Below are positions 5,903-13,543 of a stretch of DNA of 16,290 bases, piece by piece. The DNA is from Desulfotignum sp. (GTDB lineage Bacteria > Desulfobacterota > Desulfobacteria > Desulfobacterales > Desulfobacteraceae), in assembly GCA_021737445.1 (NCBI GenBank), contig JAIPDY010000051.1, forward strand, positions 1 to 16,290, in the 5' to 3' direction. Below the pieces are notes generated by a model. It did no database searches. It had not been told where the DNA came from and was given only the letters and a program-made list of their open reading frames with translations. Made by a program: the position numbers and the translations under genes. Numbering within the stretch: the stretch's first letter is position 1; every line of letters begins with the position of its first letter.

Positions 5903-8853
5903 GACTGTCGCAGCTGATCCATGGTATTGTCCAGGACCCTGTGTCTTTGCAGATGGATGTGGAAATCACCGGCATCCAGACCCGGGCCCAGGATATCGCC
6001 CCGGGGCAGCTGTTTCTGGCCATAAAGGGGTTTGCTGCCGACGGCCATGACTACATGGACACCGCCCTTGCCAGGGGAGCGGCTGCAGTGATCGCACAAA
6101 AAAACCCCGGCCGTCTGGACCGGGTGATCCTGGTCAAAAATTCCCGCAGGGCCGCCGGGATCATTTCTGCCAGATTTTATGGGGACCCGTCAAAGGAGAT
6201 GACCCTGGTGGGCATCACCGGAACCAACGGTAAAACCACCATCTCCTATCTGCTGGAACATATTTTCAAAGCAGCGGGTTTTCATTGCGGGGTCATGGGT
6301 ACCATCAACATCCGTTACAACGGCAACACCTGTGATAACCCAATCACCACACCGGATGCCCGGATGATCCAGCACACCCTGGCCCGGATGAAACAGGCCG
6401 GCATAACCCATGTCATCATGGAGGTATCATCCCACGGCCTGGATCAGTTCAGGGTGGACGGGTGCCGGTTTGATATGGGGATTTACACCAACCTGACCCA
6501 GGATCACCTGGATTACCATAAGGACATGGACACCTATTTTTTGTGCAAAAAACGGTTTTTCACCGATTTTCTCACTCCGCCGGGCAGCAGCAGACACCCT
6601 GCAGCCGTCATCAACGTGGATGACCCATGGGGCCGAAAACTGGCTGAGAGTCTTGATTATCCTGTGATCCGTGTCAGTTGTGACTCTGTTGCAGATGTGA
6701 GCGCAAAAGATATCATGGACACCATCCAGGGAATCAGCGGCCGTATCTGCCTGGGAAAAGACAACATTTTGTTTTCTTCGACCCTGACCGGCCGGTTCAA
6801 CCTGGAAAATATATTGTGTGCTGCTGGTGGGGCCCATGGCTTAGGGGTGTCTTTCTCCCACATCCAGGAGGGGATCAGAGCCTGTACAGTTATTCCGGGA
6901 CGGCTTGAAAAGGTCGAGGCATCCATCAACCGGTATATCTTTGTAGACTATGCCCACACCCCGGATGCCCTTGAATCGGTTCTGAAAACCCTGAAAAAAA
7001 GGGCTTCCAGGCGGCTGATCACCGTGTTTGGCTGTGGCGGAGACAGAGACCGGACCAAACGGTCTCTTATGGGGAAAATAGCTTGTAAATACAGTGACGT
7101 GGCCATTGTGACATCTGACAACCCCAGAACCGAAGATCCGGAACAGATCATCACAGATATCATGGCAGGCATCCAGAAAACCGGCATACCCGGGGAGGTG
7201 ATCCGCCAGAAGGACCGGAAAAAAGCGTTGTTCACGGCAGTTAAGATCTCCGGGCCCGGCGACATTATTGTGGCGGCGGGAAAGGGTCATGAAACCTATC
7301 AGATAACCAATGCTGGAACCATTCATTTTGATGATAAAGAACAGCTCAAAGCTGCCTGTGATACTCTGAATACACAATTTACCCCCATTGCCTGGACCCG
7401 GGCGGACCTGGCAGCCGCCCTGGGCAGATCCCCGGATGCAGACACCCTGGAGCCGGACAGATCCTTTACCGGCATCAGTACCGATTCCAGAACCATCAAG
7501 GTCAATGAGGTGTTTGTTGCCCTTGCCGGAGAAACATTTGACGGCCATGATTTTATACCGGCACTGGTGGACCGCAAAATCAGAGCGTTTGTGACAAAGC
7601 GCGGCAAAGCTGCTTTTTTTAAAAAAAAACACACCGATTCTGAACCGGCACCAGGCCGCCTGGTGTTTGAAATGCCGGATACCACGGCAGCCTTGGGAAA
7701 ACTGGGCCGGCACCAGCGGCTTCGTTCCGAAGCAAAGGTGCTGGCCATCACCGGGTCCAACGGAAAAACCACCACCCGGAAAATGGCCCAGAAAATTTTT
7801 GAAACCAGGTTTGACACCCTGGCCACCCGAAAAAATTTCAACAATGAGATCGGCGTGCCCAAAACCCTGCTGTCACTTTCTTATGCCCACCAGTGGGCCG
7901 TGGTGGAAATGGGCATGAACCAGCCCGGAGAGATGAAAAGGTTGTCCGCCATTGCCTGCCCGGACATCGCCCTGGTCACCAACACAACCGGAGCCCACCT
8001 GGAAGGATTGAAAACCGCTGACAATGTGGCCAGGGAAAAGGCCAAGATTTTTGACCATGTTCAAAAAGACAGTATTGCCGTCATATTCAAGGATGACCCC
8101 AGGGCACATATCCTTAAAGCCCGGGCTGAAAGCAACCCGGATATCAGTCAGATCATATCCTTTGGCACCAGTGATACTGCTGATGTGTTTGCAACCAAGA
8201 TCCGGGTGGCAGACAGCATGATACGCTTTTTAGCCCATATCCGGGGAGAAACCGCCTGGTTTCACCTGCATTCTCCGGCCCGCTTCATGGTTTTCAACGC
8301 CCTGGCAGCCCTGGCAGCAGCTGCTGCGGCAGACATCAGTATTTCAGACATGCAGGCTGGCCTGGCAGCATTTTCTCCTGTCTCAGGACGGATGAACATC
8401 CAGACCTTTGCTGATGGCATCCACCTGATTGACGACACCTATAATGCCAATCCTGCATCCATGATCCAGGCTTTGAAAACACTGGCAGATCAAGCCGCCG
8501 GATCCGGACAGGGCAAAACCATTGCCATACTGGGAGATATGCTGGAACTGGGAGACAATTGTGAACAACATCACCGGAAGGTGGGCCAAACCGCGGCCAA
8601 ACTGGGCATCACCCGTCTGTATCTGTTCGGCCCCCTTGGGTTTCACGTATGCCAGGGAGCACTGGAAAACGGCATGCCCGGGAATGCGGTGTTTTGCGGC
8701 ACCAAAAAACAGATTACTGATCATGCAGCCCGACACGCCGGAAAAGGTGACTGGGTCCTGGTGAAAGGCTCCAGGGGCATGGCCATGGAAACCATCATTG
8801 CGCAATGGGAAAGATTGATGACAACTGCACCTGAAAAAAAAGACAGGGCCTGA
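5899..8853 (+). CDS. murE-murF: Bifunctional MurE-MurF: UDP-MurNAc-tripeptide ligase fused to D-Ala-D-Ala-adding ligase
   Basis: One frame of 984 residues joins two complete Mur ligases. The N-terminal half (about 1-490) is MurE, which adds meso-diaminopimelate to UDP-MurNAc-L-Ala-D-Glu. It shows ATP loop GITGTNGKTT (105-114), EVSSHGLDQ, the probable carbamylated lysine K217, FGCGGDRDRTKR, and the DNPR motif at 407-410 that marks diaminopimelate-specific enzymes. After a linker of about eight residues, MurF starts near W499. It shows TDSRTIKVNEVFVAL, ATP loop GSNGKTT (619-625), DDTYNANP (845-852), ILGDMLELG and a final GSRGM. MurF adds D-Ala-D-Ala to make the pentapeptide. Separate MurE and MurF are each about 450-500 residues, so nothing is missing. 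The start is GTG with a strong ribosome-binding site. MurE-MurF fusions are known, for example in Bordetella. A T7A9 run lies in the MurF half at 7614-7629. The MurE half has QTR (27-29) where DSR is usual. Confidence 0.96.
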   Translation: MRLSQLIHGIVQDPVSLQMDVEITGIQTRAQDIAPGQLFLAIKGFAADGHDYMDTALARGAAAVIAQKNPGRLDRVILVKNSRRAAGIISARFYGDPSKEMTLVGITGTNGKTTISYLLEHIFKAAGFHCGVMGTINIRYNGNTCDNPITTPDARMIQHTLARMKQAGITHVIMEVSSHGLDQFRVDGCRFDMGIYTNLTQDHLDYHKDMDTYFLCKKRFFTDFLTPPGSSRHPAAVINVDDPWGRKLAESLDYPVIRVSCDSVADVSAKDIMDTIQGISGRICLGKDNILFSSTLTGRFNLENILCAAGGAHGLGVSFSHIQEGIRACTVIPGRLEKVEASINRYIFVDYAHTPDALESVLKTLKKRASRRLITVFGCGGDRDRTKRSLMGKIACKYSDVAIVTSDNPRTEDPEQIITDIMAGIQKTGIPGEVIRQKDRKKALFTAVKISGPGDIIVAAGKGHETYQITNAGTIHFDDKEQLKAACDTLNTQFTPIAWTRADLAAALGRSPDADTLEPDRSFTGISTDSRTIKVNEVFVALAGETFDGHDFIPALVDRKIRAFVTKRGKAAFFKKKHTDSEPAPGRLVFEMPDTTAALGKLGRHQRLRSEAKVLAITGSNGKTTTRKMAQKIFETRFDTLATRKNFNNEIGVPKTLLSLSYAHQWAVVEMGMNQPGEMKRLSAIACPDIALVTNTTGAHLEGLKTADNVAREKAKIFDHVQKDSIAVIFKDDPRAHILKARAESNPDISQIISFGTSDTADVFATKIRVADSMIRFLAHIRGETAWFHLHSPARFMVFNALAALAAAAAADISISDMQAGLAAFSPVSGRMNIQTFADGIHLIDDTYNANPASMIQALKTLADQAAGSGQGKTIAILGDMLELGDNCEQHHRKVGQTAAKLGITRLYLFGPLGFHVCQGALENGMPGNAVFCGTKKQITDHAARHAGKGDWVLVKGSRGMAMETIIAQWERLMTTAPEKKDRA

Positions 8854-8856
8854 TCC

Positions 8857-9936
8857 ATGCTGTACCAATTTTTATACCCGCTGCATGACCAGTTCACCTT
8901 TTTGAACATTTTCCGGTATATCACCTTCAGAACCATCTATGGGGGGCTGACCGCCTTTCTGATCTGTTTTCTGTTAGGCCCTTTTGTGATCCGGAAACTG
9001 GCCATGATGCAGATCGGTCAGGTGATCCAGACCGATGGCCCCCAGACCCATCTGGGCAAGCAGGGCACCCCCACCATGGGGGGCATTCTGATTTTGTTTT
9101 CCGTGTTTGCGGCAACGGTTTTCTGGGGCAACCTCACAAACCATTATATTATCATTTTGCTGCTCACCATCCTGCTGTTCGGAGCCATCGGGTTTGTGGA
9201 CGATTATCTCATGCAGGTCAAAAAACGGAACATGGGGTTTACCGCCAGAGGAAAATTTTTCATCCAGGTGGCCTGCGGACTGGTTATCAGCCTGCTTATT
9301 TACCAGAGTCCGGATTTTACAACCACTCTGACCGTGCCTTTTTTCAAAGATTTTTCTCCAGATTTAGGGGCATGGTACATCCTGTTTGCCTGCCTGGTCA
9401 TCGTGGGTGCTTCCAACGCGGTGAACCTCACTGACGGGCTGGACGGGCTGGCCATAGGGCCTGTTATCGTGGCATCGGCCACCTATATGGTTTTTGCCTA
9501 TGTGGCCGGCCATATCCAGATTGCCCAGTACCTTCATGTACGGCACATCACTGCTGCCGGTGAAATCTCGGTGATCTGCGGAATACTGGCAGGAGCGGGC
9601 ATGGGATTTTTATGGTTCAATGCCCACCCGGCCCAGATATTTATGGGAGATTCCGGGTCCCTGCCTTTAGGTGCGATCCTGGGAACCATTGCCGTGGTGG
9701 TCAAACAGGAAATTCTGCTGCTCATTGTGGGAGGGTTGTTTGTCATGGAAGCCATGTCCGTGATCATCCAGGTGACCTATTTTAAACTGACCAAAGGAAA
9801 ACGTATTTTCAGGATGGCGCCTTTGCACCACCATTTTGAACTCAAAGGCTGGCATGAATCCAAGGTGATTGTCCGGTTCTGGATCATCGCCATCACCCTT
9901 GCCCTCATGTCTCTGGGCACATTAAAGATAAGGTAA
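8857..9936 (+). CDS. mraY: Phospho-N-acetylmuramoyl-pentapeptide transferase MraY
   Basis: MraY moves phospho-MurNAc-pentapeptide from UDP to undecaprenyl phosphate, making lipid I in the inner membrane. The protein has 359 residues, about the same as the E. coli enzyme, and is strongly hydrophobic with the about ten helices expected. Key motifs are present: GTPTMGG (70-76), the catalytic pair D115-D116 in VDDY, NLTDGLDG (190-197), MGDSGS (263-268) with D265, and PLHHHFE with H324-H326. The ATG at 8857 follows the fused murE-murF stop by 3 nt, with a weak AGGG 8 nt upstream, so coupled translation is likely. It supplies the substrate for MurG, encoded three genes later. Confidence 0.97.
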   Translation: MLYQFLYPLHDQFTFLNIFRYITFRTIYGGLTAFLICFLLGPFVIRKLAMMQIGQVIQTDGPQTHLGKQGTPTMGGILILFSVFAATVFWGNLTNHYIIILLLTILLFGAIGFVDDYLMQVKKRNMGFTARGKFFIQVACGLVISLLIYQSPDFTTTLTVPFFKDFSPDLGAWYILFACLVIVGASNAVNLTDGLDGLAIGPVIVASATYMVFAYVAGHIQIAQYLHVRHITAAGEISVICGILAGAGMGFLWFNAHPAQIFMGDSGSLPLGAILGTIAVVVKQEILLLIVGGLFVMEAMSVIIQVTYFKLTKGKRIFRMAPLHHHFELKGWHESKVIVRFWIIAITLALMSLGTLKIR

Positions 9937-9937
9937 A

Positions 9938-11320
9938 ATGGCCATGCTTTTACCCCGCACATCCTACATACTGATTTTCGGTCTGGGCAGATCCGGCCTG
10001 TCCATGGCCCGGTTTCTGGCTGCAAAAGGATATGCAATCAAGGCCACGGATATGGATAACGGCAAAAAAATTTATGCAAAAGAGCTTCAGGGCCTGGGCA
10101 TTGACACCCAGATCGGTTTCCATGACCAGGACACCTTTAACCAGGCGGGCGCCATTGTGGTAAGCCCCGGCATTCCGCTGGACACACCCTGTCTGTTGCA
10201 GGCAAAAGCCGGTAACGTGCCCCTTTTCGGAGATCTGGACATCTTTTCTCAATACAACCAGACCCCTGTGGTGGCGATCACCGGCACCAACGGTAAAACC
10301 ACGGTCACCACCCTGGTGCGGGACATGCTTGAGGCATCAGGCATCACAACCTTCATGGGCGGCAATATCGGCACACCTCTGGTGGATTATCTCATGGCCA
10401 AAAAACCGGCCCGGGTGGTGGTGGCTGAAATTTCCAGTTTTCAGCTGGACCTGGCCAGAAAATTCACACCTGAAATTGCCGTGCTGTTGAACATCTCCCC
10501 GGATCACCTGGACCGGTATGAGGACATGGCCGGCTACTGCCGTTCCAAATGGTCGGTTTTCAAACATCAGGCAAAAACAGATGTTGCCATTATCAATGCC
10601 GATATCCCAGATCCCTGCCAGATACGCCCGGATCCGGCATCACAGGTATATGAATTTTCATCAACACCCGGTACCCGGATCACCCGGGGGGCTAAAGTAA
10701 AAAATCAGGCCATCCATCTGATCCTGCCCAAGAGATTCTTAGATCACCCTGTGAAGATCGACTGCACGGACCTGGTGCAGGTACCAGGCACCCATAATCT
10801 GGAAAACATGGCAGCCGCAGCCCTGGCAAGCCTGTGCGCCGGGGGAGATATAACCGGTATTTCATGGGCACTCAACCATTTCAGAGGGCTGCCCCACCGC
10901 CTGACCTTTGTCAAAGAGATCAACGGAATCAGGTTTTACAATGATTCCAAAGCCACTAATGTTGATGCCGTTATCAGGGCGCTGGCCTGTTTTAATCAAA
11001 AGGTTGTCCTGATACTGGGGGGCCGGGAAAAGGACACCGATTTTACCCGGCTGTTACCGGCACTAAAGCAGGTAAAACAGATCATTGCCCTGGGCGAATC
11101 TGCCCGCCATATTGCTGATGTGTGTTCACAGGTGTGCAAAGTGAACATGGTGCCTGATATGAAAGCAGCTGTTAAATGCGCACTTGATGCGGCACGGCCC
11201 GGGGAGGTGGTGCTTTTGTCCCCTGCCTGTGCCAGTTTTGACATGTATGAAAATTACGCGGCCCGGGGCAATGATTTTTGTGCCCTTGTCAACAACCCGG
11301 AGCTGATGCATCATGGATAA
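9938..11320 (+). CDS. murD: UDP-N-acetylmuramoyl-L-alanine--D-glutamate ligase MurD
   Basis: MurD adds D-glutamate to UDP-MurNAc-L-alanine in the cytoplasm using ATP. The protein has 460 residues. The N-terminal Rossmann domain shows FGLGRSG (14-20) and SPGIPLDTP; the central ATPase domain shows GTNGKTT (116-122), AEISSFQL and NISPDHLDRY; the C-terminal domain shows FYNDSKATN, ILGGREK and LLSPACASFDMYENY, all MurD hallmarks that set it apart from MurC, MurE and MurF. The start is uncertain by two codons: the ATG at 9938 is only 4 nt after AAGG (9930-9933), while the ATG at 9944 (Met3) has a better 10-nt spacing. The gene begins 1 nt after the mraY stop and its end overlaps ftsW by 8 nt. Confidence 0.96.
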   Translation: MAMLLPRTSYILIFGLGRSGLSMARFLAAKGYAIKATDMDNGKKIYAKELQGLGIDTQIGFHDQDTFNQAGAIVVSPGIPLDTPCLLQAKAGNVPLFGDLDIFSQYNQTPVVAITGTNGKTTVTTLVRDMLEASGITTFMGGNIGTPLVDYLMAKKPARVVVAEISSFQLDLARKFTPEIAVLLNISPDHLDRYEDMAGYCRSKWSVFKHQAKTDVAIINADIPDPCQIRPDPASQVYEFSSTPGTRITRGAKVKNQAIHLILPKRFLDHPVKIDCTDLVQVPGTHNLENMAAAALASLCAGGDITGISWALNHFRGLPHRLTFVKEINGIRFYNDSKATNVDAVIRALACFNQKVVLILGGREKDTDFTRLLPALKQVKQIIALGESARHIADVCSQVCKVNMVPDMKAAVKCALDAARPGEVVLLSPACASFDMYENYAARGNDFCALVNNPELMHHG

Positions 11321-12443
11321 TACACCTCACATGCACCCGATCTTTAAAGAGAAGCTGCTGCTTTTTCCGGCACTGATCCTCTGCTGCATCGGGATTGTCA
11401 TGATCTATTCCGCATCTTCTGCCATTTCCATGCAGGTCCATCACACCCTGTTCTATTATATGCAGCGCCAGTCCATATTTTTTGGCATCAGTCTCGGGGT
11501 TTTGTTTGTGGCTGCCTCCTTTCCCCACCGGTTTTACAAAAACTTTGCCTATATTATTCTCATGGCAGCCCTGGGTCTTTTAACTGCCGTTCTCATACCA
11601 GGCCTGGGTATTGAGGCCGGCGGAGCGCACCGGTGGCTGGACCTGGGAATGTTTCAGTTTCAGCCTGCCGAATTTGCAAAACTGGCACTGATTCTGTTTA
11701 TGGGATACAGCCTGAGCAAAAAACAGCCCATGATCAATGACTTTTCAGTGGGATTTATGCCCCATGCCCTGATTTTCACACTGTTTTCCATATTGATTGT
11801 TTTTCAGCCCGATTTCGGCACCATTGTGGTTTTAGGGGTGATCTGCTGGGGCATGATGTTTGTGGCTGGAGTGAGGCTTTTCCATCTGTTATGTCCCTTG
11901 CCCCTGCTGATTCCGGTGGTCTATTTTCTGGTTTACAAGGTGGAGTACCGGCTGACCCGGATTTTGACCTTTTTAGACCCCTGGAATGATCCCTACAATG
12001 CCGGATACCAGATCACCCATTCCCTCAAGGCTTTTGGTTCCGGCGGCCTGTTCGGCCAGGGGATCGGCCTGGGCATGCAGAAAATGCTTTACCTGCCTGA
12101 ACCCCATACCGATTTTATTTTTTCCATCATCGGAGAGGAACTCGGATTGATAGGCGTTTTGACCATATTGGGACTATACGGCATCATCCTTGTCAGGGGC
12201 TGCAACATCGCCAAAAACGCTGACACCCTGTTCGGGTCAATTACCGCTGCCGGGCTCACTCTGTACCTGGGGGTGCAGATCATCATCAACACAGGGGTGG
12301 CATTAAGTGTCTTTCCCACCAAGGGTCTGACCCTTCCTTTCATCAGTTATGGGGGGACATCTCTGGTGATCAACATGGCTGCCATGGGAATTTTAATGAA
12401 TATCGGTGCCTCCACCGATCCAGGCAGGGCAAAACGCTCATGA
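11313..12443 (+). CDS. ftsW: Septal peptidoglycan glycosyltransferase FtsW (SEDS family)
   Basis: FtsW polymerises lipid II into glycan strands at the septum in partnership with FtsI. The protein has 376 residues and is very hydrophobic, with the roughly ten membrane helices of SEDS proteins. Family motifs are visible: MIYSASS near the N-terminus, GAHRWLDLG, FQPAEFAKLALIL, FQPDFGT, and LPEPHTDFIFSIIGEELG, which contains D267 at the position of the essential SEDS aspartate. LPFISYGGTSL and the following INMAAMGILMNI close the protein. The position between murD and murG is the classical place for FtsW rather than RodA. The ATG lies inside the murD end (8-nt overlap), with GGAG 10 nt upstream; Met7 is an alternative start. 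Its 3' end overlaps murG as ATGA. Confidence 0.95.
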   Translation: MDNTPHMHPIFKEKLLLFPALILCCIGIVMIYSASSAISMQVHHTLFYYMQRQSIFFGISLGVLFVAASFPHRFYKNFAYIILMAALGLLTAVLIPGLGIEAGGAHRWLDLGMFQFQPAEFAKLALILFMGYSLSKKQPMINDFSVGFMPHALIFTLFSILIVFQPDFGTIVVLGVICWGMMFVAGVRLFHLLCPLPLLIPVVYFLVYKVEYRLTRILTFLDPWNDPYNAGYQITHSLKAFGSGGLFGQGIGLGMQKMLYLPEPHTDFIFSIIGEELGLIGVLTILGLYGIILVRGCNIAKNADTLFGSITAAGLTLYLGVQIIINTGVALSVFPTKGLTLPFISYGGTSLVINMAAMGILMNIGASTDPGRAKRS

Positions 12444-13540
12444 CACACAGGCGAAACATACTCATTGCAGGCGGAAAAACAGGGGGACACCTGTTTCCGG
12501 GCATTGCTGTGGCCCAGGCCCTTCAGAAACTTGATCCATCGGTGCAGATTCTGTTCGCAGGCACAGATTCCCTGTTTGAAAAAAACACCCTGCAATCCTA
12601 TGGGTTTGCCCATGCATCCATTTCTGCCCGGCCTGTAAAAGGCGGATCCCTGTTTCAAAAAGCATATGGTTTTGCCGCGGTCCTGGTGTGTTTGATCCAG
12701 TCCATGAAAATTATTCTGCAATTCAAACCGGATTTTGTACTGGGGGTGGGCGGATTCTCATCCTTTTCCGTGGTGCTGGCAGCCTGGATATTCAGGATAC
12801 CCACCGCCATCCAGGAACAAAATGCCTTTCCGGGCATGACCAACCGGATGCTCACCCGCTTCTGCGACACCATTTTCACATCTTTTGCATTCACCCGGGG
12901 CATGGCACAGAATCCCAAAACCCGGTTTGTGGGCAATCCTGTCCGGGAAAAAGACCCGGATCAACACATGGATGAACCGTGGCTTTCAGATATCACACCT
13001 GCAGATTTTATTCTTCTGGTCACCGGCGGCAGCCAGGGGGCATCCAGCATCAACCGGGCTGTGGTGGAGATGGCCGGCCGCATGGCAGACATCAGGGACA
13101 TATACATCATTTTTCAGACCGGTGCCACAGATGAGGACCGGGTGAAAACCACCCTGGAGTCCATGGGAATCCGTGCCAGGGTCCAGGGGTTTTTCCACAA
13201 CATGCCAACCCTGCTGGACCGGGCAGATCTGGTGATCTGCCGGGCAGGGGCAGGTACCATTTCAGAACTGGCTGCCAAGGGAGTACCGGCTATCCTGGTG
13301 CCGTTTCCCCATGCTGCCGACAACCACCAGGCTTTTAATGCAAGGTCCCTGGCAGACAACGGTGCAGCCCTTGTCATGGCGGACAGGGATCTTTCAGGAG
13401 ATGCCCTGTACCAGACAGTCATGGCGTTGAAATCTGATCCCGGCCGGCGGCACAGGATGGCAACTGCCATGAAACAGATGGCAAAACCGGATGCTGCCGC
13501 CCATATCGCCGCCCATATTTTAGATTTAAAGGAGTTGTGA
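12440..13540 (+). CDS. murG: Lipid I N-acetylglucosaminyltransferase MurG
   Basis: MurG transfers GlcNAc from UDP-GlcNAc to lipid I, giving lipid II, at the inner face of the membrane. The protein has 366 residues with the two Rossmann-like halves of the GT-B fold. Motifs are GGKTGGHLFPG (11-21), GVGGFSSF, QEQNAFPGMTNRML, GGSQGAS (from 196), and CRAGAGTISELAAKG (from C267) with PFPHAADNHQ, which binds the UDP-sugar. The first glycine loop is odd: the usual GGGTGGH or AGGTGGH has Lys at position 13. The ATG at 12440 overlaps the ftsW stop (ATGA), with AGGG 10 nt upstream. It follows ftsW directly, so maker and user of lipid II are co-translated. Confidence 0.96.
   Translation: MTHRRNILIAGGKTGGHLFPGIAVAQALQKLDPSVQILFAGTDSLFEKNTLQSYGFAHASISARPVKGGSLFQKAYGFAAVLVCLIQSMKIILQFKPDFVLGVGGFSSFSVVLAAWIFRIPTAIQEQNAFPGMTNRMLTRFCDTIFTSFAFTRGMAQNPKTRFVGNPVREKDPDQHMDEPWLSDITPADFILLVTGGSQGASSINRAVVEMAGRMADIRDIYIIFQTGATDEDRVKTTLESMGIRARVQGFFHNMPTLLDRADLVICRAGAGTISELAAKGVPAILVPFPHAADNHQAFNARSLADNGAALVMADRDLSGDALYQTVMALKSDPGRRHRMATAMKQMAKPDAAAHIAAHILDLKEL
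13528..13534 (+). promoter_or_regulatory. Strong ribosome-binding site for murC
   Basis: AAAGGAG in the last codons of murG ends 9 nt before the ATG at 13544. It fixes the murC start and suggests that murC can be initiated independently of coupling. Confidence 0.7.
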
Positions 13541-13543
13541 TCC

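Noticed and set aside
7393..8853. MurE-MurF fusion as a frameshift or assembly artefact
   Set aside because: Both halves are full length in one continuous frame, with linker codons that fit a normal coding sequence. An artefact joining two genes would usually leave a truncated end or a broken motif.
11331..11333. Met7 of FtsW as the true start
   Set aside because: It remains possible, but GGAG at 11299-11302 is well spaced for the ATG at 11313 and poorly spaced for 11331. The overlap with murD is in keeping with other junctions here.
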